A stretch of DNA of 64,000 nucleotides, taken from assembly GCA_029232285.1 (NCBI GenBank), contig JAOXFI010000007.1, positions 1-64,000 of the forward strand, given 5' to 3'. A program made the position numbers and the translations under genes. The DNA comes from Agmasoma carcini (nom. nud.) (Eukaryota; Microsporidia; Thelohaniidae). The notes under the pieces are model-generated. The model did not search any database and was not told the origin of the DNA. It saw nothing but the letters and a program-made list of their open reading frames with translations. This document shows, in pieces, positions 18,534 to 29,039 of the stretch; the first letter of the stretch is position 1; the number at the start of each line of letters is the position of its first letter.

Positions 18534-19892
18534 ATGGAAAATTTGTAAAAGTTTTTAAAAAAGAAAAAATATATTGACTTATATTTGAAAAATTATTTGA
18601 ATTTTACTATTTTGAGAATATAAGACATATTAAATCAATACAAGCCATATTAATATCACAGATGAATATAATACGCTTAAATGGTGGAACCTAAATAAGA
18701 ATTTTTTACCAAAATTTTAGATCTCTTGTATGAATGTTATTGCAACCTGATTATAATATTAAAATCATATAATATTTGTTTTCATATCTAACTTAAGTAC
18801 AAATAGTATATAATCATTAAGCCATAGCAAACATTATATCTAAATATATTATTATATGTATTTATAACTTTCTACATATCTTTAAAACATCTATATTATA
18901 GATAGAATCTAGCTAGGGGTTTTCACTAAGTTTAGATATATTTTTATTAATACAAAGCTTTACTTAACATGATTTATCGATCAAATATACATCTGTATTT
19001 TAATAACAGATCATCCCAACTGATACTTGACTCAGAGCCAGTGTTATTAATTTTGAAATCAATATTTAATATTTTTGAGGGCTTAAAGGATGAAACTACA
19101 AATATGCAACAAATCAGAGCTAACAACACTAATTTTTTTAAGTACACATGTAAAACTACGTTTTATCTATTTTAAGTAACTTTTTCGGGTTGAAAAGAGT
19201 GTATAAAGATACTAAGACAACCATGCACTTACCATTCCTTATTTACGAGGGTTATTCTACTAAAAAAATTACAATTTAAACTATTTGTTTTTTAAAAATT
19301 TGTTAAATTAGGGCGCACAGCAAGTATGATAAATTGAGTATGCCATCTTGAAGCTAACTACTTCTACTAAAAATTGTACTGGATAGGTTTATAAACCAAA
19401 ATAGTCCTTGATAATTGAGAAGATAGTGTTTAATGATTATCTTTTATTGTTCACACATAAAAGGTATTTGAAATTGTATGTATGTTGCTTGCAACTAACC
19501 AATCACTGTGTTGTTGATATCAGTGCTTATATTAAATAATATCAGTTCCTATATTGTAAAATCACCTACAAGACTTTGGGGGTTGAGGGTAATAACAGGT
19601 GCACGGGGAATTAACATAGATTGAGGAATTACCCTCAAGCCGACTTTGGTTTTTATATTTAATTGTATCATCAATCCCTTTATTAATCAGATATGCAAAC
19701 TAATATATGTATTTCGGTGGTTACTATTGCTATTCTCACAAATGTGAATAATATAGGATCACCATAAATAAGAATAACCAAACACTAACAAATCACTATA
19801 TTTACAAAAAAACATTTATTTAAGAGTTTAAGCTCATATGAAATATAATAACTAATATACTAAAACAATCAATATAAAAACGATAAAAATTT
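18534..19892. other. Long AT-rich intergenic region
   Basis: About 1.36 kb without an acceptable gene. The 68-residue frame at 18969-19175 has no start signal. A less AT-rich patch at about 19490-19660 (CTATATTGTAAAATCACC, GGGGGTTGAGGGTAATAAC) is of unknown nature and matches no other part of the window that I can see. Confidence 0.5.
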
Positions 19893-20786
19893 TTAATTTT
19901 TCACATTTGTAGCCCTAAAAACAAGTATAACATCCCTAGAAGAACCACATCTAGAAGCAATATCAGGTTTTAACTCATTAGGCATAAATATTGGTAAACC
20001 TATCTTAATTATATCTCTTGATTCAACAGTAAAGAAATCACCACTTGGGAAAGTTATAGTTCTAGAAAATCTAGCATTTAAAAGATCATTTATAGGAGCC
20101 GTAACCGTTAATACAACTGATTTTGTCCGAGGATCTATAGAATATTCTCCTTGATTTTGATCAGGCACACAGCAATTAGATGAAGTCATAGTGTTACGTG
20201 ATGAAGGTTGATTAGTGGAATTTTGGGTTGGAAAGGCATCATTTAAAAGAAATGAAGCCTCATTGCTCGATTGAACAACTACCTTCACATTATTGTATAC
20301 CAAAGGTGCTATTTCATCACCGCAGTTTGCAAAAACATAAAAATGACCAGATTTTGTGCCTGGTACAACATCACATTTCACTAATAACGTTTCTTGGTAG
20401 GTTCTCTTGTGATTGTTAAGATCCAAACGTGTTCTGTGAACATTCAGTTTCACTTCCCTTCCTCGTGCAAGATCTCCGTCTGATAAAGTCACATAAACTA
20501 TCTCATCAAATGGGTTCTTCCCAGTATCACTATTCCTGCTATTGTAATCTCTGTTGTATTCGTTGACACTATGTTCATTTGAAAATAACAAGTAAGCTTG
20601 CTCCAACATTCTTAGATCTGAATCAAGGCTATTTTTTTCAGATGGAGAAATATTATATGACGAATATTTGCTTTTTAAAACTGAGGAATGATAATTTATT
20701 CTCTCAATCACCTTCCTTCTACTTTCATATGGTGAAATTCCGAGAAAGTTGTAATAATCAATAAATGGAGGACCACAAAACACCAT
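19893..20786 (-). CDS. Class-II J-like protein (DnaJ/Sis1-type) lacking HPD
   Basis: A 297 aa Hsp40-type protein. Near the N terminus the J-domain outline is visible: IDYYNFLGISPYESRRKVIERINYHSSVLKSKYSS is helix I-II (DYYxxLGI is the classic opening) and LRMLEQAYLLFSNEHSVNEYNRDY (key residues AYxxLS, YNRDY) is helix III-IV. The HPD tripeptide that should lie between helices II and III is absent, so it cannot stimulate Hsp70 ATPase in the normal way. The rest resembles the two C-terminal substrate-binding domains: VYVTLSDGDLARGREVKLNV (family xVTLxDLxxGxxKxLxI), a VVPGTKSGHFYVFANCGDEI stretch (GxxxGxxxxxxGxGDE), and a second strand set ending near residue 290. The start at 20786 is chosen because GCCC directly abuts it after AAATTTT; the 14 residues upstream are a non-conserved extension. 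Confidence 0.75.
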   Translation of the reverse strand: MVFCGPPFIDYYNFLGISPYESRRKVIERINYHSSVLKSKYSSYNISPSEKNSLDSDLRMLEQAYLLFSNEHSVNEYNRDYNSRNSDTGKNPFDEIVYVTLSDGDLARGREVKLNVHRTRLDLNNHKRTYQETLLVKCDVVPGTKSGHFYVFANCGDEIAPLVYNNVKVVVQSSNEASFLLNDAFPTQNSTNQPSSRNTMTSSNCCVPDQNQGEYSIDPRTKSVVLTVTAPINDLLNARFSRTITFPSGDFFTVESRDIIKIGLPIFMPNELKPDIASRCGSSRDVILVFRATNVKN

Positions 20787-20798
20787 GGGCAAAATTTT
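20787..20798 (-). promoter_or_regulatory. Start signal of the J-like gene (AAAATTTTGCCC)
   Basis: On the minus strand AAAATTTTGCCC is followed at once by ATG. It decides the start 14 codons inside the longest open frame. Confidence 0.75.
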
Positions 20799-22232
20799 TC
20801 CTATTTTATAAATTTTCAAAGAAAACATGTCAAATATTTTATATATTGAATGAGATAAGCAAACATTCCAACAATTTGGGGAATTCCATGTTTTTTAGCC
20901 AATAATTTTATTTATATAACGTCAATACAGTTTAAAAGGTGCTATCACTTTATCAACTGAAAAAAATTATTAATTTTATTAACATTCCCATTCAATGCCT
21001 AATAAAAATATTATAAATCAATAATAATTGTTATTACTAATTATGAATGATATATATTCTATATTATAATATTTTTTGTTTATATTTCAATTCAATATAT
21101 GATGACATGTAATGTTTTAGAGCAATAGATGTATCAATAGAGAAGGGCCTTGTTATCAACGGATATATTCTGATATACAAAGTTTTATAAATAGGACACC
21201 ATATTTACTCAAATAAATCTATAAATACAGTGATATCGATGATAATTTAATATCAGATGAATGAATTATAAGGCAGTAATTTTGTATTGATAAATATATT
21301 TAATTAATATTAAAGATTTAAATAATAAAAGCACATACAAATGTATGTTTCCCAAAAACAAATATAATACACTCTAAGAATATTACCATATATTTATAAA
21401 AAAATCTATTTACTTATTCTATAATATATTTATATTGTTGTAATATTTAAAAATTTTATAAAAAATTACACAATTCACGTTTTGCCGAAATTAAGCTGCG
21501 AAATGGAAGTTTCCGTTATAAAAGTTTACAGCAATTAAAAAAAACATTTTTTCCACAAAGCCTCTGCGTAACCTTAATTTATACTATTTGAAGTACAATC
21601 ACTTATCCTAACACGAGGGATATGCTAATATTATCTATATATAATACAATGTTATCAAAAACAAAAATATTATAAAATTTTAAACAATTATAGATATTGA
21701 GTAAGAGACATCAATTACTTTATAAATATTATATACAACCCTTTATAAGTGATATAATAATAATTTTAATCAAGTAACACTCTTATTGTTTCATCATAAA
21801 ATTTAGCTATATTTATTCAATCAATAAATGATGATAAAAATAATTATTAACTATCAATATAACACCTTGATCAAGTTATCGTTAATCTATTATACCTAAA
21901 ATTAATATATATGATTATAGCGTATCAACAGTTCAAACACTGGTTATATTCTTCTAATATAGACTGAAGGTTATAAATTTATTTATTATAAATATTATAG
22001 ACTTTAATTTAGTATATCTTTAATAAACGACTTTGAATTATAAATAGCAGTTAAATAAGCAAACCAATTAAAAATTATATTCAGCCTGAGGAATGTATAC
22101 ATAACGTTTTTTAATATTATTCCATAATCATAACAATATAATATTATATTCAAAGAAATTTTACATAAAATCACATTTTGCAAAATTTTAAAAGTATTTT
22201 TACTTTGTTTATCAAATTTTTTTAAAAAAATA
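20799..22232. other. Divergent intergenic region between the J-like and RCC1-like genes
   Basis: About 1.4 kb of very AT-rich DNA without a convincing open frame. A patch at 21480-21620 (TTTTGCCGAAATTAAGCTGCG, read as two words, and CCTCTGCGTAACC) is less AT-rich but unassigned. No transposon ends are seen. Confidence 0.5.
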
Positions 22233-22243
22233 AAAATTTACCC
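22233..22243 (+). promoter_or_regulatory. Start signal of the RCC1-like gene (AAAATTTACCC)
   Basis: AAAATTTACCC directly before ATG. The same 10-mer AAATTTACCC precedes the genes ending at 52971 and 53987 on the other strand. Confidence 0.8.
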
Positions 22244-23326
22244 ATGCTTTATACATTCGGTTCAAACTTATTTGGGCAGCTCGGTATTACCGAGTCAGAT
22301 GAATCCGATAAACCAATTATTCATCCTTTCTTTAAGGAAAAAAAAGTACTTAAGGTTGTCTGTGGTCAATTACACACCCTGGTTCTTTGTGATGGCAATG
22401 AGCTATACTCTTTTGGGAATGGAGACGAAGGGGCACTCGGAAGAAAAGGAGATTCTAAAATTCCTAAGAAAATTAAATTTAATGCAAATATTGCCGATAT
22501 TGCTGCAGGAAGCTGTTTTTCAGCTATACTAACAAAAAGAGGACAAGTATGGGCATGTGGTACATTTAGAAGTTCACAAGGTGGCCTTGTTGGTTTTAAG
22601 TCAGGTACAGATATACAGTTTAAATTTGAAAAATTAAACATCAAAAGTATTAAATCAATATATGCTGGACTTAACGTACTTATAATGATAAATAATAAGA
22701 AACAATTATTTACTTATGGTACAAATGATTGTTTTGTACTTGGAAGAGACAATCCTAAGCGCGAGGCTCACAAGTTAACATCCCTTCTTAATCCTTTACG
22801 TATCACAAATGGTTCAAGTCTTGGTTTTAATATGTTTAAAACCGCTTCGTGTGGTGAGTTTCATGCAGTGGCTGTTAAAGAAACAAATGAATGCTACACT
22901 TGGGGAGGAAACGGAAGTGGTCAGTTAGGCCTTCCTGAAATTGAATTTAATACTTACGAGAAGCACAAAGTTAAAATTGAAAATGTTTCTGATGCTCACT
23001 GTGGTAATAATCATTCAGTATTTTTAACCACTAGTGGTGAAGTGTATTGTTGTGGTGATAATAGTTATAATCAGTGTGAGTCCGCTGAGAAAGCGTTTTG
23101 TAACGAACCTAAATTAGTTTTAAATAATGTTGATCTTGTTAGAGCTGGTGGTGACTTTGTGATTGCCAAGGTTGATGGTAAATTGTATGGATGGGGGAAT
23201 AATGATTCAAATGAAATATGTGGTTCTGGTAGTGTTGTTCAAAGTCCAACACCTATAGATTTTGATTTCGGAAATATATTAGATGTTCAATGTGGATTTG
23301 ATTATACATTTGTGCTTACTGAATAG
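22244..23326 (+). CDS. RCC1-like protein, probable Ran guanine-nucleotide exchange factor
   Basis: A 360 aa protein consisting of RCC1 repeats, the seven-bladed propeller that in RCC1 loads Ran with GTP on chromatin. Seen: repeated pairs of the form xxxxCGxxHTxxLxxxGxxYxxGxNxxGQLG, for example VVCGQLHTLVLCDGNELYSFGN (residues about 38-59), ASCGEFHAVAVKETNECYTWGGNGSGQLG (about 204-232, quoted in part as CYTWGGNGSGQLG), AHCGNNHSVFLTTSGEVYCC (about 250-269), and a closing VQCGFDYTFVLTE. The first half-blade YTFGSNLFGQLG is completed by the C terminus, the usual velcro closure. The length is close to RCC1 itself (about 420 aa) without its N-terminal tail. Many RCC1-fold proteins have other jobs, but a compact all-repeat protein in a genome with Ran most likely is the RanGEF. 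Confidence 0.85.
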   Translation: MLYTFGSNLFGQLGITESDESDKPIIHPFFKEKKVLKVVCGQLHTLVLCDGNELYSFGNGDEGALGRKGDSKIPKKIKFNANIADIAAGSCFSAILTKRGQVWACGTFRSSQGGLVGFKSGTDIQFKFEKLNIKSIKSIYAGLNVLIMINNKKQLFTYGTNDCFVLGRDNPKREAHKLTSLLNPLRITNGSSLGFNMFKTASCGEFHAVAVKETNECYTWGGNGSGQLGLPEIEFNTYEKHKVKIENVSDAHCGNNHSVFLTTSGEVYCCGDNSYNQCESAEKAFCNEPKLVLNNVDLVRAGGDFVIAKVDGKLYGWGNNDSNEICGSGSVVQSPTPIDFDFGNILDVQCGFDYTFVLTE

Positions 23327-23811
23327 AATTGTTAAATGATTTTAATATTTTTACATATTTAATATTGTATCTAATTTTATTATATATAAAGCGCTTATGA
23401 GTGGTTAGAATACAAATATAAAACATTATGTTATAAGGTTATTAAATATATCAATTTTAATATTATTTTTAATTAATCAATTTATCTAAGCAGATTATTT
23501 TACTGAAAAAAAAATGTACGACAACAATCAGCATATGATTTACTCAATTAGAAAAATTATTGACTGTGTTACATATCTGCAGTAATAAATTAGTTTTGAT
23601 TTAAGTTTTTACTAAAATATCTATTGAACATGCAATCATGACAGCAATAAATTAGGAGATCATTAATACAATTATTACAAAAATTCAGGGTCTGACAATG
23701 TGGAAGATTAGAAAAGAATAAATCACATTATTAATCATACAATAAAGGTGATAAGAAAATTAGAGAAATAATAATATTTAATATATGAGTCAAAATGTGG
23801 ATTTTAAATTA
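23327..23811. other. AT-rich intergenic, no feature seen
   Basis: Downstream of the RCC1-like gene. No coding or RNA signal; it leads into a dispersed repeat. Confidence 0.5.
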
Positions 23812-24300
23812 TTACAGGCCTCCGTGAAGAGTTCAGACCTCCACGTGGTTAAGAATGGTAACGTCTGGAACAATAGCTAATTAGAATATAGCAGGTTAAA
23901 TTTTGATATACTAGGGAGTAATGCAAGACCATGGATTATACAGATGACCTTGTTCAATATGGGAATTTAGTTTTCAGTAGATAAAACAGACCCTTCTTCT
24001 CATTAATAGGGAAGTGATTTCAGAATTTTAAAAATATAAGCTAGATGGCGATTGTAATAGTACTAAACCTAGCTACAATTGTATCATGTAATATGATGTC
24101 GTAACAGTCTTACTATAACCATCTGAAATAACATGGCAAATAAGTTTTTACTGTATTTCACCGAAGCACGAATAATATATGATCATTTGCTCTCTTCTCG
24201 TTTATTTTACATTCTATCTTGATAATTGTTATTGATTTGGGTGTTTTGACTTCCTGGTTCGTTTTTTTGTTAATTAAGCTAATTGGTGCTGATTAAATAT
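23812..24300 (+). repeat. Dispersed non-coding repeat, copy (+)
   Basis: A nearly full copy: AGGCCTCCGTGAAGAGTTCAGACC, CCACGTGGTTAAGAATGGTAACG, ATAGCAGGTTAAATTTTG, GACCTTGTTCAATATGGGAA, ATATAAGCTAGATGGCG, AACAGTCTTACTATAACCATC, ACCGAAGCACGAATAATATATG and TTGACTTCCTGGTTCG. Each word has one or a few changes from the other copies. Confidence 0.8.
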
Positions 24301-24479
24301 GTGATCTCGAAAAAATATTAATAATATAGGCGAGTTTATGTATTTCTTAATACCTTAGATCAAGTGCAGCTATACTATAAACTTATAATGGAGTTTATTG
24401 TGTATTTAAAATTTTATTTAAAATTGTTTTAAAATCAATTTTTTATTGATTTAATTCCTTTATATTATGAAAAAATGCA

Positions 24480-25393
24480 ATGAAAATATCATTATTGTTT
24501 CTTCCTGGTTCTCTTTCAGCACATAAAATCTAAATGAGACTGAAATATATTAGATATTAGAACTCACATTTTTAAGTATTTTGATTTTACTATCACGCCA
24601 AATTTTTCTATGGTTCGAGTATGTGGACCAGTTAGAGGATCGACATAGTTAGATTGTGATTGACTGTGTAATGCACATAATTAAGATCATTTATATTCGA
24701 ATAACTTCGCCATTCATCTAGAAATATTACTGGTCTTTCTTCCACTTCTCTTTGTATAATAGTTATTAAAATTGCCCAATCTTTTTTTTCAACATAAAAA
24801 CCCCCTACAATCATCTTCCTTAATTAAGCCAAACCCCCAAAACTTATCGACCTTATTGCTAAATTCCTGTTATTCATATTTGATTTAGGATCAATCAAGC
24901 CTGTTCGTTAAATAACCCCGTAATAAGCAACCCCTATTACCCTTTCTTTCTACAAACTTAAATTTGTCTATTTGAACAGGGTGTTCTATTTGTAATTGAT
25001 GCCATTTTTGAGCTAAACCCACGAAATGTTTTAAACCAATTGCAACTGACGTCACTACTTTTACCAGTTAATTGCTGTACCGTTTTGTATGGTATTTCCA
25101 TGGTAAAGTAAAAAAGCCAATTCCATTATTTGACAAATTGTCAATTTTGATGTTCTTATATTATATATTCATAAATTTTATATTATATTATTCAAGCAAT
25201 AGGTTTGACAGTTTCTATTTCTACACCTTAATGCCAACATAACATTTCCATCTCTTTTTCCCCCTTTAATTTCTTGTAAGTTACCTTCATAGCGATGAAA
25301 AGTTTTTATTTCGTCTATTAGACTATGCCTCCTTAAAAAATCAATTGCTTTGATTTTGTCACTAATAATATCATAAAGTTCAGTTGCTTTCAT
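24480..25393 (-). mobile_element. Decayed Merlin (ISXO2-like) transposon
   Basis: Minus-strand transposase in pieces. The N-terminal part at 25178-25393 reads IKAIDFLRRHSLIDEIKTF followed by LALRCRNRNCQTYC, the zinc-ribbon end of Merlin transposases. The C-terminal part at 24632-24814 reads ITIIQREVEERPVIFLDEWRSYSNIN and then DLNYVHYTVNHNL, which holds the second catalytic Asp (in DEW) and the YTVNH motif. The region between contains the broken centre (FLFYHGNTIQ-like and RGFSSKM-like stretches). Several stops and frameshifts make it inactive. Confidence 0.85.
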
Positions 25394-25821
25394 GGATTTG
25401 CTTAATAAATATTATAATTTATATTTTTATTATTTACTCATAGGATACATATAATGTTCGAATACTTTTAATCTGTACAGAAATTTTAAAAATCGATTAA
25501 ACTATAATTTTTTTTATAATTGTGTGTTACAAATAAATATTTTTCTGTAAACATATACACAAAAGTATTATAAGGCTATTCGTCATCATATAAAAATTTT
25601 TATCTGAGATCACATATCTAAACAGCACCAATTAATAATAAAAATATGTGAAAATAAGTGGTAAAACTTTCAACCGATACTAAATTGTGTTTTCCTCGTT
25701 TTCGTACTTTTATCTGAACAAGTATATTAGATAAATGAACCATCAATTATTGTTGCCGAACCAGTCGCATAAAATATTATACCTACATGTCGAGTATAAA
25801 ATGAATTAATTAATTCAACCA
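25394..25821. other. AT-rich spacer
   Basis: Between the Merlin relic and the integrase element. No gene or repeat is seen. Confidence 0.4.
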
Positions 25822-26042
25822 TGTTGTAACAAAAAGAATGACACATCAAAAAATGTTTCCCTGTTTATTTAATAAAAGAGCATAATAAAATAAATTTATA
25901 GTGTTAATATTATGAAAATAATAGAAAAAAAAGTTATCTTTTTTATTTAAATATATTTTCTATTATTATTTCTATTAATATTTTTTATTTTTAACATCTT
26001 CAAAAATCACCCCTTTATTAATTATATATTTTTAATAAAATT
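25822..26042 (+). repeat. Left terminal inverted repeat of the integrase element
   Basis: Aligns as an inverted copy with 27652-27864 along its whole length with scattered substitutions and small gaps. Shared words include CCCTGTT, AATTTATAGTGTTAATAT and TATATTTTCTATTAT-like segments. Confidence 0.75.
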
Positions 26043-26537
26043 GCCTGCAAAGTAGTCTAGTCTCCTACATGGCGAATAATTGGAGCGTTACCGAGACAAC
26101 AAACTATACAAAGTGTTTATTTAATTATTTAAGCTTAGAGGAAAGCAATATATTAATCTGGTTATCAATGGTTTAATGAATCAAGTCTATAGTGTGTATA
26201 AAATTTCTAATGTTTGTGATAACAATGAAATCATCACAAAAGTGTTGATAAATCTATGATTGACATAAATAATTATAGTCATTGCACAGATTGACTTCTC
26301 ATAGAGGGCAGCCCGGAGCATATATGAGAAACAAGTATCTTTTTCTATGCCTGAAAACAATCTTGTAGTCAGATAACAGACACCTATTTAAAATTAGCGT
26401 AATGACCAAGTTTTTAATTGGAGAGGCGTTTAATATCAAATAGAATGTCATATAGCAATAAACATGGCTGTAATCTCCCCTTAAACATTTAATAAACATT
26501 TAGATTAATTATTTAAAATTAATATTAAAAATCTATT

Positions 26538-27646
26538 TTATCTTTTTTTTATTGATTTTATACGAACTGTTTTAATTTGGTTTGAGATGACATTTTTAAT
26601 TTCTATTTGAAATGATGAAATAGACAATACCAAATAATTATTATCATAATGAAGTGAGACAAATAATCGTAATCTTCTCTCATTTTTTATAATATATGGT
26701 TTTGTAAGAAAATAGTATCTTCTTCTGAGAATAGAAAGCACAGATTGGACTTAATTTTTTAAAAAAATTACTATATATATTTAGTTTGTTTTGCAAGTTT
26801 ATGTTTTCTTCATGTGATATACCAATCATATTTGTAACCAAATCTTCCACATATACTTTAAACAATAGAAAGTAATTTAAAGCCGTAGCTTTGTGTTTAG
26901 AATTATTGTTTCTTAACACAACTCTATCTAAATGAAAAATCTAATTAAATATGCCGGTCAACATACCTTTTCTTAGCCTAGATTTTAAGGTTCGATCAAA
27001 CCTTTCTATTTACCCTTGATTTTGTGAATAATGCTTCCCTCTTATTCAATTTATGTTAAAGCTACTTAATATCGTTGCCAATATCATTATTTATAAATTT
27101 TCTATCATTTTTACTATGCAGATTATAAAAAACCTCTTTAGAATAAATTATTATTTTTAATTTTCAAATCATTCTGCATTTTTTCTTTTACTCTTAAAAG
27201 CCCAAGCAAATTTGGTAAAAGAGTCTATATAAGCAAATGTATACTTGTATTCATTGTTTGAACTCTTGATAACACCCAAATCAATAGTATCAACAATTAG
27301 TCTTTCTCTTGAAAAATTTGCTACTATAGGTGTGATTGAGAAGGGCACAGATTGTTGAGAAATTTCTATTTAACAATTGTCACAATTTATATAAAATTTT
27401 GAACCATATCGACTGATATTCTGTCAAAGGATCTTCGAAACCCATCATGATTGTGAAACCTAATTTATATCTCTTCAATCAGCTAAATCTCAAATTCGCA
27501 AATAAAGGTTTTAAAATATTATCATCTTATATTGCGAGTTTATCATGATGAATAATGTTTTTTTTCTTCTGTAAAGCTTTTTAATATAACATATCTTAAT
27601 ATATTATTTTACTCTTCAACAGTCTTAAGTTTCACCTTTGTGACCA
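26538..27646 (-). pseudogene. Broken integrase (rve/DDE) of the inverted-repeat element
   Basis: Starting from an ATG at 27646 (MVTKVKLKTVEE), the minus strand encodes, through many stops and frameshifts, an integrase in the right order. First comes a His-rich segment then Cys-x-x-Cys (HNHDGFRRSFDR ... CDNC), the zinc-binding domain. Next is VANFSRERLIVDTIDLGVI with the first catalytic Asp, then YTFAYIDSFTKFAWAFKSK. A GSIIHK-QGK-(V)ERFNRTLKSR-like stretch near 26990 (the family's HPQSQGKVERFNRTLK) carries the catalytic Glu, followed by a C-terminal tail ending IKSIKKR. The short frames at 26538-26741 and 26680-26919 are pieces of this tail. Confidence 0.75.
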
Positions 27647-27651
27647 TATAT

Positions 27652-27864
27652 CCAATTTCATTAAAATATATATTGATAAAGGGAACACTTTTTGTAGATA
27701 TTAAAAATAAGTAAAAATATAATAGAAATATATCTAAATAAAAAGAGAAAATATTGTATTTTTATGATATTTATGATATTAACACTATAAATTCATTTTA
27801 TAATACTTTTTTATTGAATTAACAGGGAGACACTTTTTGTTGTGTCATAGTTTTTGCTACAACA
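27652..27864 (-). repeat. Right terminal inverted repeat of the integrase element
   Basis: Inverted partner of 25822-26042. Its inner edge is only a few bases from the putative integrase start codon, so the repeat would contain the transposase promoter. Confidence 0.75.
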
Positions 27865-28349
27865 AATTCAATGAAAATTTTGGTCTTGTGTAACTATTTA
27901 TAAAATTATTATTATTTTCACATGTATTATAATTACGAAGTAAACGTTATTAAACACTTATTAAGTCGCGAAGATCATTTAATACATCTTTTAAATAACA
28001 CTGGTGTTCAAAGAAGGCAATGTCATTGATCAACTACAATTTATCTTGCTATTTTAAAAATATAATAGAAGCATCGACAAATTTAGTTTTAGGTCCTAAT
28101 TATTAATTATACGAATTATAAAAAATACTTTTCAATTTGTAAAGACAATTTTTCTATGTTTTTAATATATTTGTAAGTAAAATAATAAAATCATAAAATA
28201 TTGCATTAATGATATTAAAGTTTAAAGCTACATTAATCTAATTGATATTTTAAAAACCATTTTATAAATTTATACAAATTTAAATAAAATATGCTAGGTT
28301 TATAAAAGTCAAATTAAGCATAAGGCAAAATATAAAGAGGAAAATTTGT
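27865..28349. other. AT-rich spacer
   Basis: No open frame, RNA gene or transposon signature seen between the integrase element and the next Merlin relic. Confidence 0.4.
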
Positions 28350-28775
28350 AGGAAATAATGTTTAGATTTTTGCAATTGCAGATACATCATCTATATCATC
28401 CCGGGTTTACCTAGAATATGTTGCAAGCACTTCTAATACATTACTTCCTATAATAGATAGAGCTTGTCAACCAGATACAATAATTTATTTTGATCATCCT
28501 ATTTTAGGATAAGCGAAAACTTTGATTTGATTCATGAAACAGTAAATCGTTTCCTACACTTTGTTGATCCAAATGCCCTTGTTCATACCCAAAATATTAA
28601 ATCTTATTGGGTAAAAGTAAATTAAAAAATTAAAGAAAGAGCATGTAATCTTGTAATATTAATTATTTCTGCAGTGAAATCACGTACAAAGATAACATTT
28701 TAAGAAGATGTTTTGAACAAAATTTTGAATTTGATCTAAAATATTTTATATTTTTAGATGTAAACTGAGTGTTGC
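28350..28775 (+). mobile_element. Merlin transposase fragment
   Basis: Across three frames the plus strand reads YLEYVASTSNTLLPIIDRAC, then QPDTIIYFDHP (second Asp region), then ENFDLIHETVNRFLHFVDP, NALVHTQNIKSYW. This is the order and spacing of the Merlin catalytic core and C terminus (VNHSxxFVDPxTxxHTQxIESxW). The N-terminal half is absent. Confidence 0.8.
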
Positions 28776-29039
28776 CCGAAGTACAAAAAGTTAGATAACG
28801 TTAATATAAGGGTTTTCAAAAAAATAGTAAAATTTTATATAAAGGTAAAGGTGATTTCAAATTGTTAAAAGATGAAAAACTGTGTATCAAGAAAATGATT
28901 TATAAATAAAATAGAGTACGAAAAATCTTTTAGTAAAAAATCAATAAAATATTAGTTTAAATAAAATTTGAGAAGATTTAAAATAAAAAACAAACATAAT
29001 AAAATTAAAACGTTTAATTGATTATCGTTTTATTGTGCT
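28776..29039. other. AT-rich spacer
   Basis: Debris between the Merlin fragment and the IS630/Tc1 relic; nothing assignable. Confidence 0.35.

Larger units (their letters stand above)
25822..27864 (-). mobile_element. Integrase element with long terminal inverted repeats (Ginger- or Maverick-like)
   Basis: Two inverted repeats of about 215 bp (25822-26042 and 27652-27864, both opening TGTTGTA[AG]C on their outer side) enclose a single broken integrase frame on the minus strand. A retroviral-type DDE integrase between terminal inverted repeats, without gag, protease, reverse transcriptase or direct LTRs, is the layout of Ginger DNA transposons, or of a much reduced Maverick/Polinton. At 2.04 kb with one gene, Ginger is the closer fit. 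The target duplication is not clear; AATTCAA occurs near both outer ends but not flush with them. Confidence 0.7.

Noticed and set aside
18969..19175. 68-residue plus-strand frame in a long intergenic region
   Set aside because: Composition is AT noise and there is no start signal.
22366..22644. 92-residue minus-strand frame inside the RCC1-like gene
   Set aside because: Shadow of a well-supported gene on the other strand.
26299..26499. 66-residue minus-strand frame inside the integrase element
   Set aside because: No motif; lies between the integrase tail and the left inverted repeat, probably debris.
25822..27864. LTR retrotransposon
   Set aside because: The flanking repeats are inverted, not direct, and no reverse transcriptase or gag is seen.
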